NCBI GenBank assembly: GCA_037478855.1
Contig: JBBFLY010000020.1
Location: forward strand, 1-42,997
DNA: 42,997 bases
Direction of reading: 5' to 3'
Source of the DNA: Rhabdothermincola sp037478855
GTDB taxonomy: Bacteria; Actinomycetota; Acidimicrobiia; Acidimicrobiales; Acidimicrobilacustridaceae
In this document: piece by piece, positions 15,496 to 24,145 of the stretch
Layout: each line of letters opens with the position of its first letter
Numbering within the stretch: the stretch's first letter is position 1
Translations under genes and position numbers: made by a program
The notes under the pieces: model-generated
Databases searched by the model: none
What the model saw: the letters and a program-made list of their open reading frames with translations, nothing else
What the model was told of the DNA's origin: nothing

Positions 15496-17187
15496 TCAGT
15501 GCTCGCGCAGGGGTGAGGGCAGGTCCCGCGGATCGAGGTCGGGGTCGATGCCGAGAGCGATGCTGTCCTCGACCTGTGCGATCCCCTCGGCGAGCTCGTG
15601 TTCCGCGCGTTCGAGGCGCGACGGCCCCTCCGGTGCGGCGTTGCCCACGTGGACCGTGTCGCGCAGCGGCACCTCTCGCAGCAGCCACGACACGGCGAAC
15701 CCGACCAGCAGAACGGGTATGGCCCAGAGGAACACGGCGTGAACGCCCCGCGAGAGCGCCTCGATGACGGCGTGGGCGATCGGTTGGGGCAGGCCACGGA
15801 TGCGCTCGGGGCTGTTGAGCAGCTCGGCCATCGCGCCGGAGTCGCCCCGGGGCAGATCCGCTGGCAGCAGCGCGGGCAGCTCGTGGGAGACGGTGCTGCT
15901 CAGGATCGCGCCGAAGATCGCCACGCCGAACGAGCCACCCATTTGGCGGAAGAACGTCGATGCAGACGTGGCCACGCCCAGGTCTCGGAACTCGACGGCG
16001 TTCTGCACCGCGAGGATCAGGACCTGCATCACCATGCCGATGCCGACGCCGAGCACGAGCATCGACATCGATGACTGCCAGCGGGGCGTGTCGGCGTCCA
16101 TCAGGCTGAGCAGGAACATGCCGGAGGCGCTCACTGCCATGCCTGCGATGGGCCAGGCGCGATACCGGCCCGTGCGGGCGATCACTCGGCCCGAGGTGAT
16201 CGAGGTGGCCATGATGCCGGTCATGAGTGGCAACAGGAGCAGCCCCGACATCGTCGCCGACGCGCCGGTGACCGCTTGCAGGAAGAGCGGGAGGTAGGCG
16301 ATAGCGCCGTACATGGCGGCACCGATGAGCACGGCGAGCACGGTCGCGACCCGGAAGATGTCGTTGCCGAACAGCCGCATCGGCAGGATCGGTTCGCTCA
16401 CCCGCCGCTCCCACAGGACGAAGACGGCGAGAATGGCGATGCCGGCGGCGGCGAGACCGAGGATCGTCGCTGAGCCCCACGGGTGCTCCTTGCCTCCCCA
16501 GACCGCCACCAGCAGGAGACAGGTCACGCCGGCGACGACCAGCACTGCGCCGAGGAGGTCGATGCGGTGGTCACGTCGCGGGAAGGGGAGCCGGAGCACC
16601 GCCGAGGTGACCGCCAGCGCGATCAGGCCGAGCGGGAGGTTGACGTAGAAGATCCACCGCCAGCTCAGGTGGTCGACGAAGAACCCCCCGATGAGTGGCC
16701 CCACGACGCTGGCCAGCGCGAACACCGAGCCGAGGTAGCCGGTGTACCGGCCGCGCTCGCGGGGGGAGAGGATGTCGCCCACGATGGCGAACGCCATCGC
16801 CATCAGCCCCCCACCGCCGATGCCCTGCAGCCCCCGGAAGGCGATGAGCTGGGTCATGTTCTGGGAGAGTCCGGCGAGCGCGGAGCCGACGAGGAAGATG
16901 ACGATCGCAGCCTGGAAGACGATCCGGCGCCCGTAGAGGTCGCTGATCTTGCCGTACAGGAGCGTGCTAGTGGTGGAGGTGAGCAGGTAGGCGGTCACCA
17001 CCCAGGAGAGGTGGTCGAGTCCGCCGAGCTCGCCGACGATGGTGGGCAGCGCGGTGGCCACGATCGTCCCGTCGAGCGCGGCGAGGAGCATGCCGGTGCC
17101 CAGGCCGAGGAAGACGAGGAGGATCTGGCGGTGGCTCAGGCGGTTGTCGCTGGCGCCGGTCGGTGCGGACGGCTGGTCGGTCGGCAA
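15496..17187 (-). CDS. MFS drug exporter, DHA2 (EmrB/QacA) family, 14 helices
   Basis: This is a 563-residue proton-driven exporter of the DHA2 type. Motif C-like GMLLAALDGTIVATALPTI opens helix 1, the loop 2-3 motif is GKISDLYGRR, and motif C is VVGPLIGGFFVDHLSWRWIFYVNLPLG. About 14 membrane segments span residues 20-510. A charged C-terminal tail (RLERAEHELAEGIAQVEDS) could form a coiled coil. The start is TTG at 17185-17187 with AGGAG 6 nt upstream. A divergent MarR gene and two operator copies lie 40-77 nt away, so export is probably induced when the MarR ligand appears; the ligand is unknown. Confidence 0.9.
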   Translation of the reverse strand: MPTDQPSAPTGASDNRLSHRQILLVFLGLGTGMLLAALDGTIVATALPTIVGELGGLDHLSWVVTAYLLTSTTSTLLYGKISDLYGRRIVFQAAIVIFLVGSALAGLSQNMTQLIAFRGLQGIGGGGLMAMAFAIVGDILSPRERGRYTGYLGSVFALASVVGPLIGGFFVDHLSWRWIFYVNLPLGLIALAVTSAVLRLPFPRRDHRIDLLGAVLVVAGVTCLLLVAVWGGKEHPWGSATILGLAAAGIAILAVFVLWERRVSEPILPMRLFGNDIFRVATVLAVLIGAAMYGAIAYLPLFLQAVTGASATMSGLLLLPLMTGIMATSITSGRVIARTGRYRAWPIAGMAVSASGMFLLSLMDADTPRWQSSMSMLVLGVGIGMVMQVLILAVQNAVEFRDLGVATSASTFFRQMGGSFGVAIFGAILSSTVSHELPALLPADLPRGDSGAMAELLNSPERIRGLPQPIAHAVIEALSRGVHAVFLWAIPVLLVGFAVSWLLREVPLRDTVHVGNAAPEGPSRLERAEHELAEGIAQVEDSIALGIDPDLDPRDLPSPLREH

Positions 17188-17227
17188 GGTGGCTCCTGAG
17201 GAGACGCGTCAGTGAGCTTGAAAGCAC

Positions 17228-17265
17228 TTGTAGTCTGCAATGAACTTGTTGTAGTCTACAACTAG
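17228..17265. promoter_or_regulatory. Two tandem MarR-type operator copies between exporter and regulator
   Basis: The core TTGTAGTCTRCAA occurs at 17228-17240 and again at 17249-17261, 21 bp apart, about two helical turns. The second copy is a perfect palindrome, GTTGTAGTCTACAAC (17248-17262), with further pairing outside one mismatch up to 17245 and 17265. The first has one mismatch. They lie between divergent marR and exporter genes, the classic place for an autoregulated MarR operator. Confidence 0.75.
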
Positions 17266-17789
17266 TGGCTGCTGTGAGGTCAACTGGCGCTTTGGTGACC
17301 GGGCAGACGCGGTCGAGAGACGCTGCCAAGACGGTTGAACCGCTCGCACCGGACAGCCCCGAAGCGCGCATCGGTGTGGCCTGGCGGGAGCTGCGCCGAG
17401 GCGCCTCGATGCAGGCGATGCGGGATCGGCTCTACGGCGACCTGCTCGACCCGGCCCAGGTCGATGCCCTCGATGTGGTGCACGTCGGCGCGAAGCGGAT
17501 GAGCGAGCTGGCGGAAGCCCTCCGGGTCGACGCCTCGACCGCGACTCGCACCGTCGACCGGCTGGTTGCGAACGGGCTGCTGCGGCGCACCTCCGCGCCG
17601 GATGATCGTCGGGTGGTGGTCGTCGAGATGACCCCCGCGGGCCGTCGGCTCCACGAGAGGCTCTCCCGCCGGCGGCGGGTGATGCTGCTGTCGGTGCTCG
17701 AGGAGTTCGATCCCGATGAGAGGCTCGCGCTCGCCGAGCTGCTCGAGCGTCTCGTGCGGGGCGTCGACCGCTACGTCACCGGTAGGTGA
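17265..17789 (+). CDS. MarR family transcriptional regulator
   Basis: This winged-helix regulator has up to 174 residues. The recognition region is SELAEALRVDASTATRTVDRLVANGLLRR (about 75-103), followed by the wing with the MarR signature APDDRRVVVVEMTPAGRRL. The C-terminal helices form the dimer interface. The start is uncertain: the GTG at 17265 touches the operator, while in-frame GTGs at 17274 and 17295 give shorter proteins nearer the usual 150. It most likely represses itself and the divergent exporter through the two operator copies. No ligand can be inferred. Confidence 0.85.
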   Translation: MAAVRSTGALVTGQTRSRDAAKTVEPLAPDSPEARIGVAWRELRRGASMQAMRDRLYGDLLDPAQVDALDVVHVGAKRMSELAEALRVDASTATRTVDRLVANGLLRRTSAPDDRRVVVVEMTPAGRRLHERLSRRRRVMLLSVLEEFDPDERLALAELLERLVRGVDRYVTGR

Positions 17790-17843
17790 CCGCCGTCACG
17801 CACGGTTGGCAGGGGCGCGCGCGGCGGGGTGCGAGGCAGCGGT

Positions 17844-17849
17844 TAGCCT
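17844..17849 (+). promoter_or_regulatory. -10-like hexamer of the LCP gene
   Basis: TAGCCT ends 9 nt before the ATG at 17859. It is identical to the hexamers before hom and the FrhB-like gene. The spacing is at the upper end, so a leader of a few bases is possible. Confidence 0.35.
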
Positions 17850-17858
17850 CGGCAGGTC

Positions 17859-19370
17859 ATGTCCAGCCCCCCCTTCCCCCCGGGGGATGGCGAGCACCTC
17901 TCCCGGCCCCGTCGCGGTCTGCGGCAGCGCCTGCTGGTCGGCTCGGGTGTTGTGGTCGTCGTCGCCCTGCTCGCCGGCGTGGCCGTCGTGGGCTACGTCT
18001 GGTGGCGCTTCAGCCAGATCCAGCGGGAGGACCTGGCCGTAGCCGATGCGGGCGACCGGGAGCCGAAGAACTACCTGATCGTCGGCTCCGACTCGCGTGA
18101 GGTGATCGACGAGCGTGACCCTGACGCTGCTGCCTTCATCGGCGACCACGGCGAGGGCGGCGGCAAGCGCAGTGACACGATCATGATCGTGCGGGTCGAC
18201 CCGCTCGCCGGCACGATCGACATGCTCTCGTTCCCCCGGGATCTCTGGCTCCCGATCGCAGGGACCGACGGTCGTGAGCGCATCAACACCGCGTACGGCT
18301 ACGAGGACGGTCCACAGCGCCTGATCGACACGATCCATCAGAACTTCGGCATCGAGATCAACCACTACATCGAGGTCGACTTCCGCAGCTTCAAGGGGGT
18401 CGTCGAGGCGGTCGGTGGGGTGCCGATCTACTTCGACCGCCCGATGCGTGACACCAGCTCGGGCCTGTACGTCGAGACGCCCGGATGCGTGAAGCTCGAC
18501 GGCGAGCAGGCTCTGGCCTTCGCCCGAGCCCGCCACCTGCAGTACCGGGACGCCCGCGGGCGCTGGCTCGACGATCCGACCGGAGATCTCGGCCGCATCA
18601 GCCGGCAGCAGGTCTTCATGCGACGTCTCGTGGACCGTGCCGCGGCGGCGACCGGCGGCTTCGACCTGAAGACGATGAACAGCCTGCTCTCGTCGATCGC
18701 GCCGAACCTCAAGGTCGACAAGGGACTGCAGATCAGCAAGCTGCTCAACCTGTCCAAGCAGTTCAAGCAGTTCAGCGGCGACCAGCTCCGCACCCACACC
18801 CTGCCGGTGGAGCCGTTCACGACCGCGGGAGGCGCTTCCGTCCTCCGCCTCGATGAAGTGGCGGCCGAACCGATCCTCGACATCTTCCGGGGCGGGACCG
18901 CCCCGTCGACCGACGCGGCATCGCTCGTCGTGGAGAACGGCAGCGGCGTCTCGGGTCAGGCGGCCCAGGCGGCCAAGGCGCTGCAGGCACTGGGCTTCAC
19001 GGTGACCTCCACCGGCGACGCGTCGACGCGGCTGAGCCACACCACGGTCCGCTACGCACCGGGCGCGCAGGTCGCGGCGACCCAGATCGCCCGCCTCCTC
19101 GCGAACGGCGCCGCCCTGCGGGAGGACCCGTCGCTGCCTCCCGGCCAGGTCGTCGTCGTGACGGGCAGCGACTTCAAGATCCCGACGACCATCGTCACCA
19201 CGGCGACCACGACCGGATCGCAGGGACAGGCTTCGGGAACCACGACAGCTGCGTCGGGCACGGCAGCCACGTCAGCGGCGGCATCCTCGGAAGGGAGTAC
19301 CGGGCCCGGCGAGCCTGACCCGGTCGGTGTGGTGCCGGGTGACGCGCCTGAGGGAGTGAGCTGCGGCTGA
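17859..19370 (+). CDS. LytR-CpsA-Psr family cell-wall glycopolymer ligase with LytR_C domain
   Basis: This 503-residue membrane protein probably transfers lipid-linked glycopolymers to peptidoglycan. A short cytosolic N-terminus rich in Pro and Arg leads to one membrane helix (about 24-47). The extracellular LCP domain (about 95-275) has SDTIMIVRVDP, LSFPRDLWLPI, RINTAYGYEDGP and FARARHLQYRD, which hold the conserved Asp/Arg residues around the prenyl-pyrophosphate site. A LytR_C domain follows (about 350-440, VVENGSGVSGQAAQAA). The Thr/Ala/Ser-rich tail looks unstructured. It is followed after 52 nt by the PhoD-like gene on the same strand. Confidence 0.9.
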   Translation: MSSPPFPPGDGEHLSRPRRGLRQRLLVGSGVVVVVALLAGVAVVGYVWWRFSQIQREDLAVADAGDREPKNYLIVGSDSREVIDERDPDAAAFIGDHGEGGGKRSDTIMIVRVDPLAGTIDMLSFPRDLWLPIAGTDGRERINTAYGYEDGPQRLIDTIHQNFGIEINHYIEVDFRSFKGVVEAVGGVPIYFDRPMRDTSSGLYVETPGCVKLDGEQALAFARARHLQYRDARGRWLDDPTGDLGRISRQQVFMRRLVDRAAAATGGFDLKTMNSLLSSIAPNLKVDKGLQISKLLNLSKQFKQFSGDQLRTHTLPVEPFTTAGGASVLRLDEVAAEPILDIFRGGTAPSTDAASLVVENGSGVSGQAAQAAKALQALGFTVTSTGDASTRLSHTTVRYAPGAQVAATQIARLLANGAALREDPSLPPGQVVVVTGSDFKIPTTIVTTATTTGSQGQASGTTTAASGTAATSAAASSEGSTGPGEPDPVGVVPGDAPEGVSCG

Positions 19371-19422
19371 AGAGGCCCTACGATCCTGTGACCGTCCGAC
19401 CGGGGAGGGGAGGTCGAGGCTG

Positions 19423-21033
19423 TTGACGGCGCAACCGATGCATCCGATCAGTCGCCGGGCGTTCATCGTGGGTGCGGTGGCCGCCGGCGCGGTGGCTTGC
19501 GGCGGCCAGTCCTCTGGGCCGGGGCGCCAGGATGTCGGCGCAAGCACAGCGGTCCGTACGGCGGCACCTCCACCGCCGCTGCCCCGCTCGCCGTTCAGCC
19601 TCGGGGTCGCGTCCGGCGATCCCCTCCCTGACAGCGTCGTCCTGTGGACCCGCCTGGCTCCCGACCCGTTGCGTGGTGGGGGCATGCCGTCGACGGACGT
19701 CGACGTCGAGTGGGAGGTGGCCGAGGACGAGACGTTCGCCGACGTGGTGGCGGCTGGGGTGGCGACCGCGGAGCCCCGCTACGGCCATGCGCTGCACGTG
19801 GAGGTCTCCGAGCTCGATCCCGACCGCTGGTACGCCTACCGCTTCCGGGTCGGTGAGCACACCAGCCCTGTCGGGCGCACCCGCACCGCACCTGCTGATG
19901 ACACATCCCCGGAGCGGTTCCGCATCGCGGTCGCCAACTGTCAGGATCTCCAGGGCGGCTACTACCTCGCACACCGCGACATCGCAGCGCAGGACTTCGA
20001 CGCCGTGCTCTTCCTCGGTGACTACATTTACGAGGTTCCCGGTGTCGACGATCCCGAGCAGGCGCTGGCCGAGCGCCGGTACCTCGGTTCGCGCTTCCCC
20101 GAGACCCTTGACGACTACCGGGCCAGGTACGCCCGGGCCCGTCTGGATCCGGACCTGCAGGCGGCCCACGCCGCGTGCCCCTGGATCGTGACCTTCGACG
20201 ACCACGAGGTCATCAACAACTACGCCGGTCGCGATGGAGCCCTCGGAGGGAAGGGGCCGGCGTTCGCGGCCCGTCGTGCCGCCGCCTATCAAGCGTGGTG
20301 GGAGCACATGCCCATCCGCACGCCACCCCCCGAGACTGACTCGGTCCGGGTCCACCGCGACCTCCGCTGGGGCGATCTGGCACACCTCTTCGTGATCGAG
20401 ACCCGCCAGGACGCGGACCCACCACCGTGTCGTGAGACGTCGAACTTCGACCAGGGACCGGGCTGCCCCGAGCGGCTGGAGCCGGCACGCAGCGCTCTCG
20501 GAGCCGAGCAACGGGAGTGGCTCTTCAACGGGCTCACCTCGAGCACGGCGACCTGGACGCTGTTGGGCAATCCCGTGCTGCTCGCCGGGCTCGACGTCTC
20601 CGATCCCGGTGAGCCACCCGAGTACTTCCTCGAGGTCTGGGACGGCTACCCCGTCGAACGGCGGGCGCTCGTGGAGCACCTCGCTGACGAGCGCGTGCCG
20701 AGCCCGGTGGTGCTCACGGGCGACTACCACGCGGCGTTCGTCAACCTGGTCAAGCCGGACCCGTGGGACCCGGACTCGCCGGTGGCGGCTCCTGAGCTGC
20801 TCGCCACCTCGGTCAGCTCGGGGCTGTACGTCCACGACTACCGGGCGAAGAACCCGCAGGTGCTCTGGTTCGACGGCCAGCACCACGGCTACCTCGACGC
20901 GGAGGTCGGCCGTGAGCGCATCGTGGCCCGGTTCCGCGGCGTGGGGGACGTGAAGGATCCCAGCTCCCCGGTCACCACGGTGGCCACCTTCGAGATCACC
21001 TCGGGCAAGCCCCCGCAGGTGCGCCAGATCTGA
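19423..21033 (+). CDS. phoD: PhoD-type alkaline phosphatase/phosphodiesterase, Tat-exported
   Basis: This 536-residue exported metallo-phosphatase has a twin-arginine signal, ISRRAFIVGAVAAGAVA, followed by a Cys that could be lipidated. A PhoD_N beta domain (about 45-155) precedes the catalytic domain with NCQDLQGGYY, FLGDYIYE, TFDDHEVINNY and VVLTGDYHAAF, the expected Asp/Asn/His metal ligands. Such enzymes release phosphate from phosphodiesters and monoesters outside the cell. The TTG at 19423 fits GGGGAGG upstream better than the ATG at 19438, which would remove five residues. A second promoter-like TACGAT lies at about 19379. It ends close to the tRNA-Arg on the other strand. Confidence 0.85.
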   Translation: MTAQPMHPISRRAFIVGAVAAGAVACGGQSSGPGRQDVGASTAVRTAAPPPPLPRSPFSLGVASGDPLPDSVVLWTRLAPDPLRGGGMPSTDVDVEWEVAEDETFADVVAAGVATAEPRYGHALHVEVSELDPDRWYAYRFRVGEHTSPVGRTRTAPADDTSPERFRIAVANCQDLQGGYYLAHRDIAAQDFDAVLFLGDYIYEVPGVDDPEQALAERRYLGSRFPETLDDYRARYARARLDPDLQAAHAACPWIVTFDDHEVINNYAGRDGALGGKGPAFAARRAAAYQAWWEHMPIRTPPPETDSVRVHRDLRWGDLAHLFVIETRQDADPPPCRETSNFDQGPGCPERLEPARSALGAEQREWLFNGLTSSTATWTLLGNPVLLAGLDVSDPGEPPEYFLEVWDGYPVERRALVEHLADERVPSPVVLTGDYHAAFVNLVKPDPWDPDSPVAAPELLATSVSSGLYVHDYRAKNPQVLWFDGQHHGYLDAEVGRERIVARFRGVGDVKDPSSPVTTVATFEITSGKPPQVRQI

Positions 21034-21060
21034 GCACGACAGCTCCTGCAGCGCGCGGCG

Positions 21061-21078
21061 CGCCCGCGTGCACGGGCG
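21061..21078. terminator. Short G/C hairpin between phoD and tRNA-Arg
   Basis: CGCCCG (21061-21066) pairs with CGGGCG (21073-21078) around a six-base loop. It is 27 nt past the phoD stop and 20 nt past the tRNA 3' end, so it could serve both convergent genes. No U-run is present. Confidence 0.35.
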
Positions 21079-21098
21079 GTTCACCCAGGATCAGCGAG

Positions 21099-21170
21099 CG
21101 CCCTCGGCAGGATTCGAACCTGCGCACACGGCTCCGGAGGCCGATGCTCTATCCCCTGAGCTACGAGGGC
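21099..21170 (-). tRNA. tRNA-Arg (anticodon CCG)
   Basis: The minus strand folds into a complete cloverleaf of 72 nt. The acceptor GCCCTCG pairs with CGAGGGC, the D-stem is GCTC/GAGC, the anticodon loop is CTCCGGA with anticodon CCG, the variable loop has 4 nt, and the T-stem GCAGG/CCTGC encloses TTCGAAT. The outermost anticodon-stem pair is a T-T mismatch. The discriminator base is G and CCA is not encoded. It reads CGG codons. It lies divergently beside argS, the enzyme that charges it, 82 nt apart. Confidence 0.95.
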
Positions 21171-21180
21171 GGGAACCCGG

Positions 21181-21211
21181 ATGCTAGCGGGGGAGCACGG
21201 TGGGGCTGCAA
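21181..21211 (-). promoter_or_regulatory. Promoter of tRNA-Arg
   Basis: On the minus strand TTGCAG (21211-21206) and TAGCAT (21186-21181) are separated by 19 bp, and the second lies 10 nt before the tRNA 5' end. Both resemble the housekeeping -35 and -10 elements. The spacer is slightly long. Confidence 0.5.
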
Positions 21212-21240
21212 CGGCGTCGAGGCGGTCGTCAGGCCGCCGC

Positions 21241-21246
21241 TACGAT
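21241..21246 (+). promoter_or_regulatory. -10-like hexamer of argS
   Basis: TACGAT ends exactly 6 nt before the GTG of argS and no ribosome-binding site is seen. A leaderless transcript starting at the GTG is likely. Confidence 0.5.
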
Positions 21247-21252
21247 CGACCG

Positions 21253-22860
21253 GTGATCCGCGATCAGCTTGCCGATGCCCTCCGCGGCGTGCTCGCGACC
21301 CTCGAGGTCGAGCCGATGCCGGTCGAGATCCACCTGGAACGTCCAGCCCGGCGTGAGCACGGGGACTGGTCGAGCAACGTGGCCCTCACCACGGCGAAGC
21401 GGGCGGGCTGGAACCCACGGGAGCTCGCCGGGGCGATCGCTGAACGTCTGGAGGCAGCCCGCCCGGCCCACGTGAAGCGGGTGGAGATCGCCGGACCGGG
21501 GTTCGTCAACTTCCACTTGGCGGAGTCCTGGTTGCACGACGTGCTGGTCGAGGTGGTGGAGCAGGGCCCGACCGGCTACGCCCGACACGACATCGGCGCG
21601 GGCACGCGGGTCAACATCGAGTTCGTGAGCGCCAACCCCACCGGTCCCCTGCACGCCGGGCACGGCCGGGGCGCGGCCTACGGCGACTCGCTCGCCCGGG
21701 TGATGGCCCGCTGCGGCTACGAGGTGCATCGGGAGTACTACCTCAACGACCGTGGAACCCAGATGCAGCTCTTCGCGGCGTCGCTCGAAGCCCGGCGCAA
21801 GGGTGAACCGGTGCCTGAAGGGGGCTATCAGGGCGACTACATCGCCGAGTGGGCCGCCGAGATGCCCACCGGGGTCGACGTGCTCGAGTGGGGTGAGGCC
21901 CGTGCGGTCGAGGACCACCGCCAGACCCTGGCCCGCATGCACGTGCACTTCGACACCTGGTTCAGCGAGCGCTCGCTCGTCGAGTCCGGCGCCATCGTGC
22001 AGACCCTCGCCGATCTCTCCGAGCGCGGGGTCATCTACGAGGCGGACGGCGCCACCTGGCTGCGCAGCACCGCCTTCGGTGACGACAAGGACCGGGTGCT
22101 CATCAAGAGCGACGGCGAGTACACCTACCTGCTCCCCGACATCGCCTACCACCGCGACAAGTTCGCCCGGGGGTTCGACCTGGTGATCGACGTGTGGGGC
22201 GCCGACCACCACGGCTACGTGCCGCGGATGCGTGCCGCCCTGCAGGCGCTCGGCCACGACCCGTCCGAGTTCGATGTCCAGATCACCCAGCTCGTCAACC
22301 TCTTGCGGGGCGGCGAGCCGGTGCGCCTCTCCAAGCGGGCCGGCGACATCATCGAGCTGCGCGACGTGCTCGACGAGGTCGGGCCCGACGCGGCGCGTCT
22401 CACCTACCTCCTCCAGTCCATCGACAGCCCCCAGACCTTCGACTTCGAGGTGGTCAGGAGCCAGGCGATGGACAACCCGGTCTTCTACGTCCAGATGGCC
22501 CACGCCCGCATCCGCTCCATCAAGCGGGTCGCTCGCGAGCGAGGGGTCGAGCGGGTGCCTCTCGAGCAGGCTGATCTGTCGCTGCTCACCCATGACCGTG
22601 AGCTCGACGTGCTGCGGTCGCTGTCGGAGCTTCCCGACACGCTGCTGGTGGCCTGTCAGGACCGGGCCCCGCATCGCATCACCACCTGGGTGCGGGAGCT
22701 CGCGGGCGCCTTCCACGGCTTCTACCACGACTGCTACGTGCTGAGCGATCAGGTCGCGGCGGAGCTGACCCAGGCGCGCCTGTGGCTCGTGGAAGCGGCG
22801 GAGATCGGCCTGGCCATCGGGCTGGACCTGCTCGGCGTGGAAGCCCCGGAATCGATGTGA
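21253..22860 (+). CDS. argS: Arginyl-tRNA synthetase
   Basis: This is a 535-residue class I synthetase that charges tRNA-Arg. An N-terminal Add1-type domain (about 1-90) with WSSNVAL comes first. The HIGH motif appears as ANPTGPLHAGHGRG near 125-138, and the KMSK-like loop is RLSKRAGD. The tyrosine/aspartate segment WGADHHGYVPRM lies in the catalytic core. The C-terminal DALR anticodon-binding domain (about 400-535) contains NPVFYVQMAHARI and ends at the stop. The GTG at 21253 is used. The stop TGA shares one base with the lysA ATG, so the two are translationally coupled. Its substrate tRNA gene is its divergent neighbour. Confidence 0.95.
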   Translation: MIRDQLADALRGVLATLEVEPMPVEIHLERPARREHGDWSSNVALTTAKRAGWNPRELAGAIAERLEAARPAHVKRVEIAGPGFVNFHLAESWLHDVLVEVVEQGPTGYARHDIGAGTRVNIEFVSANPTGPLHAGHGRGAAYGDSLARVMARCGYEVHREYYLNDRGTQMQLFAASLEARRKGEPVPEGGYQGDYIAEWAAEMPTGVDVLEWGEARAVEDHRQTLARMHVHFDTWFSERSLVESGAIVQTLADLSERGVIYEADGATWLRSTAFGDDKDRVLIKSDGEYTYLLPDIAYHRDKFARGFDLVIDVWGADHHGYVPRMRAALQALGHDPSEFDVQITQLVNLLRGGEPVRLSKRAGDIIELRDVLDEVGPDAARLTYLLQSIDSPQTFDFEVVRSQAMDNPVFYVQMAHARIRSIKRVARERGVERVPLEQADLSLLTHDRELDVLRSLSELPDTLLVACQDRAPHRITTWVRELAGAFHGFYHDCYVLSDQVAAELTQARLWLVEAAEIGLAIGLDLLGVEAPESM

Positions 22861-24140
22861 TGACCAGCTCCTCCTCGCCACTGCCGTGGTCGTTGCTCCC
22901 CGACCACGCGTCCGTCGGAGCTCGCGGACATCTGCTCATCGCTGGCTGCGACACGGTCGAGCTCGCGGCCCAGTTCGGCACGCCGCTGTTCGTCTACGAC
23001 GAGGCGCACCTGCGGGCCCGCTGCCAGGAGGCGGTGGCCGCGTTCGGTCCAGGGGTGAGCTACGCGACGAAGGCGTTCCTCTGTCGGGCGATGGCACGCC
23101 TCGCGTTCGAGGAGGGCATGCATCTCGACGTCTCGACCCGGGGTGAGTACCACGTCGCGCGCGCAGCCGGGGTGCCGGCAGACCGGCTCGTGCTGCACGG
23201 GAACAACAAGTCGCTCGACGAGCTGCGCACCGCGCTCGAGGAGGGCGTGGGCAGGGTGGTGGTCGATTCCTTCGACGAGATGGACCGCATCGAGCAGCTC
23301 GTGGCTGAGGGCTGCCGGCCACCGCGGGTGCTGATCCGGATCACCCCCGGGGTCGAGGCTCACACCCACGAGTTCATCCGCACCGGCCAGGACGACTCGA
23401 AGTTCGGCTTCCCCGTCTACAGCGGTGACGCCGACAGGGCTCTCGACCGGGCGATGGCCTCAGGGGGGATGGACCTGGTCGGCATCCACGCGCACATCGG
23501 AAGCCAGGTGTTCGAGGCGCAGTTCTTCGAGCTCGCGGTGGAAGCGCTGGCGGGCTTCGTGAACGCGCACCGCCTGCCGGAGTTCTCGCTCGGTGGAGGG
23601 TTGGGGGTGGCCTACGTCGAAGGGGAGCGTGCGCCCAGCATCACCGAGTGGGCGGCCGTCATCCACCACGCCTGTGAGGTCAACGGCATCACCGCCCGGG
23701 TCACCGCCGAGCCGGGACGGGCCATCGTCGCCGCCGCGGCGGTGACGCTCTACACGGTTGGAACCATCAAGGATCTGCCTGGCATCCGCACGTACGTGGC
23801 CGTCGACGGCGGGATGAGCGACAACCCGCGTCCGGTGCTCTACGGCAGCGGGTATGAGACGTTTCTGCCGCGCGCCGTCGAGGCGCCGCGTCCGAAGGTG
23901 GTGACCGTCGTCGGCAAGCACTGCGAGTCAGGGGACAAGCTCGTCATCGACGGCCGGGTTCCGGAGGACCTGCGGGTGGGTGACCTGCTCGCCACGCCGG
24001 TCACGGGCGCGTACGGTCATTCGATGGGGTCGAACTACAACAAGGTCACCCGGCCCGCGGTGGTCTTCGTGCGGGACGGGGAGGCCCGTCTGGTCGTCCG
24101 GCGGGAGACCCTTGACGATCTGCTGCGCCTCGACATGTAG
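22860..24140 (+). CDS. lysA: Diaminopimelate decarboxylase
   Basis: This is a 426-residue PLP enzyme that makes lysine from meso-diaminopimelate, the last step of lysine synthesis. Lys71 in SYATKAF should bind PLP. GIHAHIGSQ, LGGGLGVAY and AEPGRAIVA surround the phosphate site, and HCESGD carries the cysteine that reaches the partner active site. A C-terminal beta domain with GAYGHSMGSNYN completes the fold. The ATG at 22860 overlaps the argS stop. The normal next gene in actinobacteria is hom; here a lacZ lies between. Confidence 0.95.
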   Translation: MTSSSSPLPWSLLPDHASVGARGHLLIAGCDTVELAAQFGTPLFVYDEAHLRARCQEAVAAFGPGVSYATKAFLCRAMARLAFEEGMHLDVSTRGEYHVARAAGVPADRLVLHGNNKSLDELRTALEEGVGRVVVDSFDEMDRIEQLVAEGCRPPRVLIRITPGVEAHTHEFIRTGQDDSKFGFPVYSGDADRALDRAMASGGMDLVGIHAHIGSQVFEAQFFELAVEALAGFVNAHRLPEFSLGGGLGVAYVEGERAPSITEWAAVIHHACEVNGITARVTAEPGRAIVAAAAVTLYTVGTIKDLPGIRTYVAVDGGMSDNPRPVLYGSGYETFLPRAVEAPRPKVVTVVGKHCESGDKLVIDGRVPEDLRVGDLLATPVTGAYGHSMGSNYNKVTRPAVVFVRDGEARLVVRRETLDDLLRLDM

Positions 24141-24145
24141 GGGCG

